Position numbers and translations under genes: made by a program
Shown: one piece after another, positions 33,449 to 41,333 of the stretch
Layout of the letters: each line of letters opens with the position of its first letter
Numbering within the stretch: position 1 is the first letter of the stretch
The notes under the pieces: model-generated
The model's database searches: none
What the model saw: only the letters and a program-made list of their open reading frames with translations
Told to the model about the DNA's origin: nothing
Source of the DNA: Tistrella bauzanensis
Lineage (GTDB): Bacteria > Pseudomonadota > Alphaproteobacteria > Tistrellales > Tistrellaceae
Direction of reading: 5' to 3'
Assembly: GCF_014636235.1 (NCBI RefSeq)
Contig: NZ_BMDZ01000006.1
Coordinates: 58,079-122,078, forward strand
DNA length: 64,000 nucleotides

Positions 33449-35529
33449 CCGATGCTCCGTAGTGCCGCAGGCGGGTTCGAGGCGGCCTCGGCCGGCCCCG
33501 CATAGTGAAGGGCGAAGACGGTGATGTCGTCCGACTGGGCGGCACCGTCGACGAATTCGGTGATGTCGTCGAACAGGCGGTCAACGAAGCCGGCGGGATC
33601 GCCCTGCATGCCGGGCTCGGCGATGCCGAACAGCCGGGGTTCGCCATACAGGACGTTCTGCGGATTATGGGCCTCGGTGACGCCATCGGTATAGACCAGA
33701 AGGTCATCGCCGGGCATGAGGTCCAGCGCCATGGCCCGATAGGGCATGTCCTCGATCACACCCAGCGCCGGACCGCAGACCGTGGTCAGCGCTTCCGGGG
33801 CTGCCCCCTTGCGCAAGAGCAGTGGCGGGTTGTGGCCGGCATTGCAGTATTCCAGCCGGCCACTGGCCAGATCCAGCCGGCCGCAGAACAGGGTGACGAA
33901 CATCGTGTTCGGATTGTCACGCGCCAGCATGTCATTCACCTCGGCCAGCATGCCCGCCGGGCTGAGGCCCTTCTCGGCCGACGTCTTCAACAGCGTCCGG
34001 GTGATCGCCATGAACAGCGCCGCCGGCACGCCCTTGCCTGAAACGTCGCCGACGACGAAATAGAAATAGCGGTCCTCGGCAAAGAAGAAGTCGAACAGAT
34101 CGCCGCCGACTTCCTTGGCCGAGATCAGCCGTGCGTTCAGGTTGATTTCCGGCCGGCCGGGGAAGGGCGGGAAGGTCTTGGGCAGCAGGCCTTCCTGAAT
34201 GTCTCGCGCCGCCGCCAGTTCACCTTCGATGCGCATCCGCTCTTCGGTGATCTTGATCAGCTCGCGGATCTTCTCGCGCAGCGTACGGTCCATGAAGGCG
34301 AAGGCGCCGGCCAGCCGGCCAATTTCGTCGCGCCGGTCGTCGATCAGCCGGGCAAGATCGGCGTCGGGCTCGGCATCGCGGGTGAAGTCCTGCGACGACA
34401 GCGCCCGGACCCGCACCTCCAGCCGGCGCAACGGCCGGACCAGCAGGCCCGACAGGGGATAGGCCGCCAGAAACGACAACACCAGCACGCTGCCCAGCAG
34501 CAGGGCCTGATTGCGCGTCACCTCATGTGCCGGCCCCAGAATGTCGTCGCGCGACAGCACCAGCGCCACCCGCCAGTCCAGCGGGCGGAACAGATAAGCA
34601 TAGAGCACCAGGTCGCCGGCGTCATCGGGCGGGGCGATGCCCATCGTGCGCTGTCGTGGCAGATCGCCCGGCAGCATATGGAACAGATCGCCACAGCCAC
34701 CGGCACCAGTGGTGACCGCGGCACAGGCCGCATCGCCGCCCTGGGGGGCGATCACCATCTGGCCGGCGCCATCGAAGATCATCGCCCGGCCGCGATCGCC
34801 CAGCCGCAGCGCGTGAACGCTGGTGGTCAGATCGCGGATCATCTGGTCGATCTGGGCATCGGCGGCGCGTTGGACATCCTCGGCATCGGCGATGATCGCC
34901 ACAGTCCAGTCCCAGGGGGCAAAGCCGCGGAAAAAACCGAATTTCAGCCGGGTGCTGGTCTCGTCCAGGCTGGGGCGTTCGAAGGTCGAGAAGGTATTGC
35001 CATAGGTCAGCACATCCGCGCGCGCAGCGGCAAAGGTCGGCCGGCCTTTCATGTCGACGCCGTCGAGCAGGGTCTGACCAAGCCGGGCGATGTCGGGATG
35101 CACCAGCATCCGCATCTGGCTGTCATAGACCAGAATATAGCGGGTTTCGCTGCGCGGCTGGCTGACCAGCCAGTCGAGCGCCGCGTTTCGCGCCTCGGTC
35201 TCGGACATCCGCCCGGTTGCCGCCATGCCACGAAACGACTGGAGCACCGACACCACCTGATTGCCGTGATCCTCCAGCGAGCGCTTGCGTTGCTCGACCG
35301 TATCGACCTTCTGGCGGATCAGGGCCTGGAACCGCTCGCGCAGGCTGGTCGCGAACAGGTCGACCGTGTTGCGGGCCTCGCGGTCGCGCTCAGCCACGAA
35401 GCTTCGTTCAAGCAGTATGGTGGTCGATGGCAGGATGACGCCCGCGGTCACGCCAAGAATCAGCGCGACGCCCAGGAACACCGCCACCCTGAGTGAATGA
35501 AACCGTAACACGCCCCGTCCCGTCCCCAT
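33445..35529 (-). CDS. Membrane SpoIIE-type phosphatase with Cache and HAMP domains
   Basis: About 694 residues. Membrane segments at about 12-34 and 340-361 flank a ~300-residue periplasmic double-Cache region (TRYILVYDSQMRMLVHPD). HAMP and linker follow (to about 455), then a PP2C/SpoIIE domain with the metal-binding motifs KEVGGDLFDFFF, VVGDVSGKGVPAALFMA, YTDGVTEAHN and SDDITVFALHY. These RsbU-like phosphatases dephosphorylate STAS anti-anti-sigma proteins. No STAS or anti-sigma gene is in the window. I chose the ATG at 35529 (short basic N-tail before the first membrane segment) over the open extension to 35805. Confidence 0.9.
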   Translation of the reverse strand: MGTGRGVLRFHSLRVAVFLGVALILGVTAGVILPSTTILLERSFVAERDREARNTVDLFATSLRERFQALIRQKVDTVEQRKRSLEDHGNQVVSVLQSFRGMAATGRMSETEARNAALDWLVSQPRSETRYILVYDSQMRMLVHPDIARLGQTLLDGVDMKGRPTFAAARADVLTYGNTFSTFERPSLDETSTRLKFGFFRGFAPWDWTVAIIADAEDVQRAADAQIDQMIRDLTTSVHALRLGDRGRAMIFDGAGQMVIAPQGGDAACAAVTTGAGGCGDLFHMLPGDLPRQRTMGIAPPDDAGDLVLYAYLFRPLDWRVALVLSRDDILGPAHEVTRNQALLLGSVLVLSFLAAYPLSGLLVRPLRRLEVRVRALSSQDFTRDAEPDADLARLIDDRRDEIGRLAGAFAFMDRTLREKIRELIKITEERMRIEGELAAARDIQEGLLPKTFPPFPGRPEINLNARLISAKEVGGDLFDFFFAEDRYFYFVVGDVSGKGVPAALFMAITRTLLKTSAEKGLSPAGMLAEVNDMLARDNPNTMFVTLFCGRLDLASGRLEYCNAGHNPPLLLRKGAAPEALTTVCGPALGVIEDMPYRAMALDLMPGDDLLVYTDGVTEAHNPQNVLYGEPRLFGIAEPGMQGDPAGFVDRLFDDITEFVDGAAQSDDITVFALHYAGPAEAASNPPAALRSIG

Positions 35530-35770
35530 CTTGACTGCTCTGCGGACCGCCCAGATGCGTCCGGCCCCGGATCGCACCGGAGCCCCGGATCGCACCGGCC
35601 GGCCACCGGCAGCATCGGCCGCATCCTGGCGACTGTATCCGGCCGCGAACCCGCCCGCCCGCGTTCGCATCCTGCCTGATCGCCGAGGCCATGGCGAGAC
35701 CGCAGGCATGGCTGATGGACCGTCGGCAACCTCCGTGCCAGCAGGGCAACAGCGATCTGGCCGCCCAACG

Positions 35771-35809
35771 GAAAATGCCCCTGGCGGCAGAACCGTCAGG
35801 GGCATTTTC
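35771..35809 (-). terminator. ATP synthase operon terminator
   Basis: A perfect 13-bp stem GAAAATGCCCCTG / CAGGGGCATTTTC with a 13-nt loop, 57 bp beyond the atpF stop. Read on the minus strand the stem ends in TTTTC, and the symmetrical arm also works on the plus strand, so it may be bidirectional. Apart from this hairpin, the 336-bp gap 35530-35865 contains no gene; it must hold the promoter of the phosphatase operon, which I could not pinpoint. Confidence 0.8.
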
Positions 35810-35865
35810 CGGCATCTAAAACGCCATGGCCGGCTTCGCCGGCATAGCCGCCCGGCCTTTCGGCC

Positions 35866-36348
35866 TCAATGCAGGGTCTTCAGGCTCGCGATGGTGTCGT
35901 CGACCAGTTTGGCCTGACGATCGGCCGAAAGCTGGGTGCGCAGCACCTGCTCGGTCGCCGCCATAGCCACGTCGACCGCAGTCGCGCGGACCTCGGCGAT
36001 GGCGTCGCTTTCGGCCTGCGAGATCTTGGTCATCGCCATCCGCTCGCGGCGCTCGATCGACTGCGAGAGCTGGGTCTGGCCCTGCTCGACGATGCGCTTG
36101 GCCTCGTGACGGGCATGGGCGACCATCTGCTCGGCTTCCTGCATCGCCTCACGCTGCTTGCGCTGATACTGGGCCAGCAGGGCCTGGGCATCCTCGCGCA
36201 GCTTCTGCGCCGCATCGAGTTCGGCACGGATCGCGTCGGCCCGGGCGTCGAGCATGCCGCCGATCGTCTTGTGGACCTTGAGGAACCCCAGGCCCACCAT
36301 GCAGAGGATGAAGGCGATAGCGACCCAGAAGGTGGGATCGGAGAACAT
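35866..36348 (-). CDS. atpF: ATP synthase F0 subunit b
   Basis: About 160 residues: one N-terminal membrane helix (FWVAIAFILCMVGLGFL) and a long charged helix that forms the peripheral stalk, ending ATEQVLRTQL...LVDDTIASLKTL. The start is set at the ATG at 36348, which has GGAG 8 nt upstream; a GTG at 36357 overlapping the previous stop is the alternative. It is the last gene of the F0 operon, followed by a strong terminator. The F1 genes are elsewhere, as is usual in alphaproteobacteria. Confidence 0.93.
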   Translation of the reverse strand: MFSDPTFWVAIAFILCMVGLGFLKVHKTIGGMLDARADAIRAELDAAQKLREDAQALLAQYQRKQREAMQEAEQMVAHARHEAKRIVEQGQTQLSQSIERRERMAMTKISQAESDAIAEVRATAVDVAMAATEQVLRTQLSADRQAKLVDDTIASLKTLH

Positions 36349-36353
36349 CAGCC

Positions 36354-36857
36354 TCACTCCTTCCGCGACGAGGTGGCGGCAAGCGCCGTGTCGACGGCGC
36401 GGCGCACGGTGACCGGATCGACCGGTGCGCCGGCCAGCTTGGCGGTCGCGGCTTCGGCTGTCTCGGTCGCAAGCGTCGCCATGTCGGCCATGGCAGCCGT
36501 CTTGGCGGCGGCGATGCCGGCTTCGGCTTCGCGCACCTTGGCGGCCAGACGCTCATCGAGCGCGTCAAGCTGACGCTGGGCCTCGGCCTGGGCCTGCTCG
36601 GCCGCGTTTTCCAGAAGCTTCTGGGCTTCGGAACGGGCGTCGCTCAGGGCCAGTTCATAGGCCGCGCGCGCCTCTTCGGCCTCGCGCCGGAGCGCTTCGG
36701 CACGATCGAGATCAGCGGCGATACGGTCCTGGCGCACCTCGAGGATATCGGCGATGCGCGGGAGCGCGATCTTCGACATCAGCAGATAGAGCAGGCCGAA
36801 GGATACCACCAGCCAGAAGATCTGCGACGCGAAGGTGCTCGGTTCGAACTGAGGCAT
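36354..36857 (-). CDS. atpF': ATP synthase F0 subunit b'
   Basis: 167 residues: N-terminal membrane segment IFWLVVSFGLLYLLMSKIALPRI, typical of the b' paralogue found in photosynthetic and many alpha-proteobacterial ATP synthases, then a coiled-coil charged helix (EALRREAEEARAAYELALSDARSEA). It forms the peripheral stalk heterodimer with b. The ATG at 36857 is chosen; the frame continues upstream without coding character. It ends 5 bp before the atpF start. Confidence 0.94.
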   Translation of the reverse strand: MPQFEPSTFASQIFWLVVSFGLLYLLMSKIALPRIADILEVRQDRIAADLDRAEALRREAEEARAAYELALSDARSEAQKLLENAAEQAQAEAQRQLDALDERLAAKVREAEAGIAAAKTAAMADMATLATETAEAATAKLAGAPVDPVTVRRAVDTALAATSSRKE

Positions 36858-36989
36858 GGGTCTCCCGGGGCATTTCGTGGACGGGGCCTTTAGGCCGGCC
36901 GTCATGTCGAAAGTCTGGCGCGGACGGGCACGGGCAGGCGATGCATGGCTCAGAACCATGATGTCGTGCGCTGGCCCTCCGGGCCCTCA

Positions 36990-37034
36990 CGAACGCGCCC
37001 GAGGTGGTGTTTTCACACCCCTCGGGCCCGTTCG
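36990..37034 (-). other. Strong intercistronic hairpin between atpE and atpF'
   Basis: Read on the minus strand, a 15-bp arm (CGAACGGGCCCGAGG) pairs with CCTCGGGCGCGTTCG with one mismatch, continued by GGTGT/ACACC closed by a GAAA tetraloop with one bulged base. This gives a stem of about 20 bp. A smaller GGCCC-TCC-GGGCC stem follows at 36973-36985. No T-run follows, so it is not a classical terminator. It lies 26 bp after the atpE stop, where an mRNA-stabilising or attenuating hairpin could raise subunit c output. Confidence 0.75.
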
Positions 37035-37059
37035 GTACCGGATCCCGGCTGCGTGCTGA

Positions 37060-37287
37060 TCAGAACACGAAGAGGATGATCAGCGCGATCAGCAGGGCGA
37101 AGAGGCCGACCGCCTCAACCAGCGCGAAGCCCAGCATTGCCAGCGGGAACACGGTGGTGCGGACCGAGGGGTTGCGCGCCAGCGAGCTGACCAGCGAGGA
37201 GAAGATGTTGCCGATACCGATACCGACGCCGAACAGCGCGAGCACAGCGAGGCCGGCACCGATCATCTTTGCGGCTTCCAGTTCCAT
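37060..37287 (-). CDS. atpE: ATP synthase F0 subunit c
   Basis: A 75-residue two-helix proteolipid of the rotor ring. The first helix holds the GVGIGIGN packing motif. The polar loop RNP (38-40) contacts F1, and the proton-carrying carboxylate is Glu58 in [18 protein letters not shown]. No sodium-specific residues stand out. Separate, structured gaps on both sides within the operon fit the need for many copies of c per complex. Confidence 0.97.
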   Translation of the reverse strand: MELEAAKMIGAGLAVLALFGVGIGIGNIFSSLVSSLARNPSVRTTVFPLAMLGFALVEAVGLFALLIALIILFVF

Positions 37288-37331
37288 CGCTCAACTTCCT
37301 TATCTTGACAAAGGGACTGGTTTTCAACGAG

Positions 37332-37386
37332 GGGCGATCGCCCAGAACCTGCTCGCGACCAAGGGGCGGCCCGGCGACGTCGCCGG
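37332..37386 (-). other. Palindromes between atpB and atpE
   Basis: The 125-bp atpB-atpE gap carries two perfect palindromes: GGGCGATCGCCC at 37332-37343 and CCGGCGACGTCGCCGG at 37371-37386. In RNA the latter can form a 6-bp stem with a 4-nt loop. They flank subunit c on its 5' side, complementing the large hairpin on its 3' side. A processing or stability role is possible; none is proven. Confidence 0.5.
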
Positions 37387-37412
37387 CCCTGAACCCCGAG
37401 GCCCGAATGTTC

Positions 37413-38144
37413 TCAATGCAGGTGAAGTGCGTCGTTCAGGTAGATGCAGCTCAGGATCGCGAAGACATAGGCCTGGAGTGCCGCGATGAAGAGTTCGAGG
37501 GCGGTAAGGCCCACGACCACCACGAGAGGCGCAATGCCGGCGACGCCGAGTGCGATGATGAAACCGGCCAGCACTTTCAGCATCGTGTGACCGGCAACCA
37601 TGTTGGCGAACAGTCGCACCGCAAGGCTGATCGGCCGCGACAGGTAGGAGATGATCTCGATCGGCACGACCAGCGGCATCATCCACACGGGCACGCCCTG
37701 CGGAACGAAGAAGCTGAAGAAGTGCGTGCCATGCTTCACCAGACCGATGACCGTGGTCAGGATCCAGACGAACAGCGCCATCGCGAAGGTCACGACGATA
37801 TGGCTGGTCGTGGTGAAGCTGTAAGGGAGCATGCCCACCAGATTGGCGAACAAAATGAACATGAACAGCGTGAAGATGAAGGGGAAATACTTCCGGCCTT
37901 CTGATCCCACGTTATCGCGGAGCATGTTCGCTACAAACTCGTAGGACATTTCCGCCATCGACTGGCCTCGGCCCGGCACCATCGCCCGGCTGCGAGAGCC
38001 AAGCGTGAGGAACAGGGTCACGCCCGCGATGGCAATGAACATCCACAGCGACGAGTTGGTGAAGGAGATGTCGACGCCGCCGATCTGGAGGTCGACCAGA
38101 CGCTTGATCTCGAACTGCTCAAGCGGGCTATGCGCTTCCGCCAC
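37413..38144 (-). CDS. atpB: ATP synthase F0 subunit a
   Basis: 243 residues with about five membrane helices; forms the proton half-channels against the c ring. The essential arginine is Arg177 in SRPISLAVRLFANMVAGH, and the last helix contains the conserved ALELFIAALQAYVFAILSCIYL. Length and pattern are standard for alphaproteobacteria. The 192-bp gap before it (38145-38336) has GC-rich hairpins, for example CGGCAC-N10-GTGCCG at 38190-38211, but no gene. Confidence 0.97.
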   Translation of the reverse strand: MAEAHSPLEQFEIKRLVDLQIGGVDISFTNSSLWMFIAIAGVTLFLTLGSRSRAMVPGRGQSMAEMSYEFVANMLRDNVGSEGRKYFPFIFTLFMFILFANLVGMLPYSFTTTSHIVVTFAMALFVWILTTVIGLVKHGTHFFSFFVPQGVPVWMMPLVVPIEIISYLSRPISLAVRLFANMVAGHTMLKVLAGFIIALGVAGIAPLVVVVGLTALELFIAALQAYVFAILSCIYLNDALHLH

Positions 38145-38336
38145 CGTGGTCCTCGCTCTTTTAAGAACTCAACCCTGGCCGGAGCCGTTCGGCACGTCAG
38201 TCACCGTGCCGTACACCTTCCGCACCTTATGCCCGCGGTTACCCCGCGGACCCGATTTCCGTCCGGCTGTACCGCGGATCACCGATCCATGGCCAGCGAA
38301 ATCTGTAGCGTGCCAAGCCCGCAGGCATGCCGCCCG

Positions 38337-38741
38337 TCAGCGATCCTTGTCAGAGTCGGGCTGTTTGCCCGCCACGTCCTGGTCCGCCGCGTCACGGCCC
38401 CCTGCCTCCCGGTCCGCCTTCTCTTCCGCGTCGATCTCGCCCATTGTGCGGTTGGCCAGGCGATAGGCATTGCGTATGCCGGCCGCCGCACCAAGTACAA
38501 AAAAGACCATCATCGCGAAAGGCGCCGTCCCGAGCCACCGGTCCAGAAACCAGCCCAGACCGAGACCGACGACGAGCGCCGCCAGGATGTCTGTTCCGAT
38601 ACGGGCGGCGAACCCCACGCCCCTCGCCGGCCCACGCGAATTCTCCGGGCCGTCGCCATTGCGGCGGTCGGTGGACAAGCGTGCCTGCTTCAGACGGGCT
38701 TCAAGCTCTTTCAGTCCCAGGTCATCGTCCCGGTCGTTCAT
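38337..38741 (-). CDS. atpI: ATP synthase assembly protein AtpI
   Basis: 134 residues with a basic/acidic N-terminus, two membrane helices (IGTDILAALVVGLGLGWFLDRW and APFAMMVFFVLGAAAGIRNAYRL) and a charged tail. AtpI helps c-ring assembly and Mg2+ supply. It is the first gene of the operon, with a near-consensus promoter about 160 bp upstream. Confidence 0.92.
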   Translation of the reverse strand: MNDRDDDLGLKELEARLKQARLSTDRRNGDGPENSRGPARGVGFAARIGTDILAALVVGLGLGWFLDRWLGTAPFAMMVFFVLGAAAGIRNAYRLANRTMGEIDAEEKADREAGGRDAADQDVAGKQPDSDKDR

Positions 38742-38810
38742 GAGCGTCTGGCCCGCCTTTGCATCCGGTCGGTGAAAGGCCCTGGTGAACCAACGAATGC
38801 CGGATCATCG

Positions 38811-38844
38811 ATGTGTGAGCATCACACATATGACGAACCGTCAT
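38811..38844 (-). promoter_or_regulatory. Two inverted repeats in the atp operon leader
   Basis: ATGTGTG-N5-CACACAT (38811-38829) and ATGACG-AAC-CGTCAT (38830-38844) stand side by side between the atp promoter and the atpI start. Both are perfect. They can form adjacent RNA hairpins or serve as protein sites. No known family motif is matched with certainty. Confidence 0.55.
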
Positions 38845-38898
38845 CCGGCGATCCGGGCGCGCCGGCCGCGCCGCAACAGCGCTGCCGAAGGCGCGTGA

Positions 38899-38927
38899 AC
38901 CATACGGGGAAGCCATATGCGTGTCAA
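38899..38927 (-). promoter_or_regulatory. Sigma-70-type promoter of the atp operon
   Basis: On the minus strand TTGACA (38927-38922) is followed by exactly 17 nt and TATGGT (38904-38899). This is a consensus -35 and a 4/6 -10. It predicts transcription from about 38890 with a ~150-nt leader to atpI. Confidence 0.75.
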
Positions 38928-39489
38928 GAATGAAAACCCCTTGCTTTACAAGGGATTGGCCAGGCTAACCCATTGACTTTCAAGCACTCGCATTTCCGGC
39001 AGCCGCCCGCCGGGGCACACGGTGCCATGGGGTCGCACCCCCGGCCCTGCAACCCGGAAGGGATCATGGAGCCCATGCCGAGGACGAATTCCGCCTCTCA
39101 GACCCGCCACAGTGTAGGTGCACCGCACATATTACTTGCGCGGTGATTGAAGAGCGGCCGGCTGTTGCATCCCAGACGCGGTTGACGCATGGTGATCGGA
39201 GATGAAGGCCGGCCCGCATGACAGCGGAACCGGCCACCACGCCCCGGGACGCCAGTCGCGACGGGGCTTCGCCGGGCCAACCAGCGCCGGCGGACGGGCG
39301 GATCCTGACGGAAGCCCGCGTGGGATGCCGATCGTCGCGGATCGCTTGGCGCCACTCTCTCTTATATAGAGAGCGGATGCCCCGGCGGGACAGCCGCGCC
39401 GCCCGCGCCCCCGACGCGCTCTGTCGCCTTCCACCCCGCCCGCCCGATGCCGGATGCCCGGATCGTGTGAGACCGGAGGATGCAAGGCG
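38928..39489. other. Non-coding interval between atp and cobalamin operons
   Basis: About 560 bp with no convincing gene on either strand. It should hold the promoter of the rightward cbiX operon. The most notable element is a perfect CTCTCT-TATAT-AGAGAG repeat at 39357-39373, about 120 bp before cbiX. I looked for the B12-riboswitch core (CCGCAAC, GCCACTGG, B12 box) here on both strands and did not find it. Confidence 0.6.
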
Positions 39490-40650
39490 ATGTTCGGACT
39501 GGGTGACGGGCAGGGGATCATGATCTGCGGCCATGGCAGCCGCGATCAGGGCGCGGTCGACGAATTCGCTGAGCTTGCGATCGCGCTGCGTCGCCGCTTC
39601 ACATCGGTGCCGGTCGAGTACGGCTATCTGGAATTCGCCAGGCCCATCATCCGCGACGGACTGGACCGGCTGCGCGCCCAAGGTGTGCGCGAGGTGCTGG
39701 CGGTGCCGGGGATGCTGTTCGCGGCCGGCCACGCCAAGAACGACATTCCGTCGGTCCTGAACACCTATCAGACCAGCGTGCGCGCCGGCGGTGAGATGGC
39801 CCAGGGCCGGGCCGATCCCGGCTTCACCATCCGCTATGGTCGCGAGCTGGGCATCGATCCGCGGATGCTGCGCGCGGCGGGCGAGCGCGTCGACAGCGCC
39901 ATCGCCCGCGCCGATGCCGCGCGCACGGCCGGTGATGCAGTGTCGCGGCACGATACCCTGCTGGTGGTGGTGGGGCGCGGCGCCTCGGACCCCGACGCCA
40001 ATTCCAATGTCGCCAAGGTCAGCCGGATGCTGTGGGAAGGGCTGGGCCTGGGCTGGGCCGAGACCGCCTATTCCGGCGTCACCTTCCCGCTAACCGAACC
40101 GGGTCTGCGCCATGCGGTACGGCTGGGTTTCCGGCGGATCGTGGTGTTCCCCTATTTCCTGTTCACCGGCATTCTGGTCAAGCGGATCTATGACGCCGTC
40201 GACCGGGTCGCGGCCGATTTCCCCGAGATCGAATTCGTGAAGGCCGGCTATCTGCGCGACCACCCCCAGGTGATCGAGACCATGGTCGACCGGGTGCAGG
40301 AGATCGTGCACGGCACCGGCAACATGAACTGCCAGCTCTGCAAATACCGGGTGCAGGTGCTGGGTTTCGAAGCCGAACGCGGGCTGCCGCAGGAAAGCCA
40401 TCACCATCATGTCGAGGGCATCGGCACCGGCGCACCCGCCCCGGCCGAGGCCGGCCATGACGCCGCACATCATGATCACGACCATGATCATGGTCATGAT
40501 CACGGTCATGATCACGGGCACGGGCACGGGCACGACCACAGCCATGACCACGCGCATGGGCATGGGCATGACCACGGCCATCATCACCATCCCTACCCCC
40601 ATGCCGACCATCCGCTGGGCCCTGTCAGCCTGAAGGCGGCCCGGGGATGA
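39490..40650 (+). CDS. cbiX: Long-form sirohydrochlorin cobaltochelatase CbiX
   Basis: About 386 residues. It is a duplicated chelatase: the first half keeps both catalytic histidines (His15 in ICGHGSRD, His81 in FAAGHAKND), while the second half has lost them (VGRGASDP, FTGILVKR). A C281-x2-C284 pair in NMNCQLCKYR fits the Fe-S site of long CbiX proteins. A His/Asp-rich tail of about 65 residues (306-372) probably stores or delivers cobalt. It inserts cobalt into sirohydrochlorin-type rings. The ATG at 39490 is preceded by CAAGG. First gene of a six-gene coupled operon. Confidence 0.92.
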   Translation: MFGLGDGQGIMICGHGSRDQGAVDEFAELAIALRRRFTSVPVEYGYLEFARPIIRDGLDRLRAQGVREVLAVPGMLFAAGHAKNDIPSVLNTYQTSVRAGGEMAQGRADPGFTIRYGRELGIDPRMLRAAGERVDSAIARADAARTAGDAVSRHDTLLVVVGRGASDPDANSNVAKVSRMLWEGLGLGWAETAYSGVTFPLTEPGLRHAVRLGFRRIVVFPYFLFTGILVKRIYDAVDRVAADFPEIEFVKAGYLRDHPQVIETMVDRVQEIVHGTGNMNCQLCKYRVQVLGFEAERGLPQESHHHHVEGIGTGAPAPAEAGHDAAHHDHDHDHGHDHGHDHGHGHGHDHSHDHAHGHGHDHGHHHHPYPHADHPLGPVSLKAARG

Positions 40651-41333
40651 CGGCGCCGCTGGCTCTGAACGAGGCCGCAACCCCAACCTATGACCGCGAC
40701 CCGGCCTATGACCGCGACCCGGCCGCGATCTATGCCCGATCGTTCGCGATCATCCGGGCCGAAGCACCGCTGGGCCATCTGCCCGACACCCTGCATGGTG
40801 TGGCGATCCGGGTGGTGCATGCCTGCGGCATGGTCGATGTCGCAGGCCGGCTGGCGTTTCAGGGCGATGTCGCCACGGCCGGCCGCGCGGCCCTGGCCGG
40901 CGGCGCGCCGGTGATCGCCGATTGCCGGATGGTGGCGTCGGGCGTGATCCGCCGCCGCCTGCCCGCCGGCAACGCCGTGCTCTGCGGGCTCGACGACCCC
41001 CGGACCGACCGGCTGGCCGCCGCCAATGGCACCACCCGGTCGGCGGCCGCGATCGATGCGCTGGGTGACCAGATCGCCGGCGCGGTGATCGCGATCGGCA
41101 ACGCGCCGACAGCCCTGTTCCGGCTGATCGAGATCATCGCGGCCGGCGGCCCGCGCCCGGCGGCGATCCTGGCCTTTCCGGTGGGCTTCGTCGGTGCGGC
41201 GGAAAGCAAGCAGGCGCTGCTCGATGCCGGGCTCGCCATCCCCTGCCTCACCCTGCCCGGCCGGATGGGTGGCAGCGCCATGGCCTCGGCGGCGGTGAAC
41301 GCCATTGCCGCGCCGAATGAGGAGGCGCCGTGA
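40647..41333 (+). CDS. cobH: Precorrin-8X methylmutase CobH
   Basis: A 228-residue CobH/CbiC enzyme that moves the C11 methyl to C12, forming hydrogenobyrinic acid. Catalytic His58 is in RVVHACGMVD; other family motifs are DCRMVASGVIRRRL, IGNAPTALFRL and FPVGFVGAAESKQAL. Start overlaps cbiX by 4 bp and the stop overlaps the cobL start. The N-terminus carries an 18-bp tandem duplication that repeats the residues YDRDPA. Confidence 0.96.
   Translation: MTAPLALNEAATPTYDRDPAYDRDPAAIYARSFAIIRAEAPLGHLPDTLHGVAIRVVHACGMVDVAGRLAFQGDVATAGRAALAGGAPVIADCRMVASGVIRRRLPAGNAVLCGLDDPRTDRLAAANGTTRSAAAIDALGDQIAGAVIAIGNAPTALFRLIEIIAAGGPRPAAILAFPVGFVGAAESKQALLDAGLAIPCLTLPGRMGGSAMASAAVNAIAAPNEEAP
40689..40724 (+). 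repeat. 18-bp perfect tandem duplication in cobH
   Basis: Units 40689-40706 and 40707-40724 are identical and in frame, giving YDRDPA twice near the CobH N-terminus. It looks like a recent slippage duplication; it lies before the conserved fold and should be tolerated. Confidence 0.9.

Noticed and set aside
38928-39489. Possible second cobalamin riboswitch before the cbiX operon
   Set aside because: None of the conserved core strings or a B12 box could be found on either strand.
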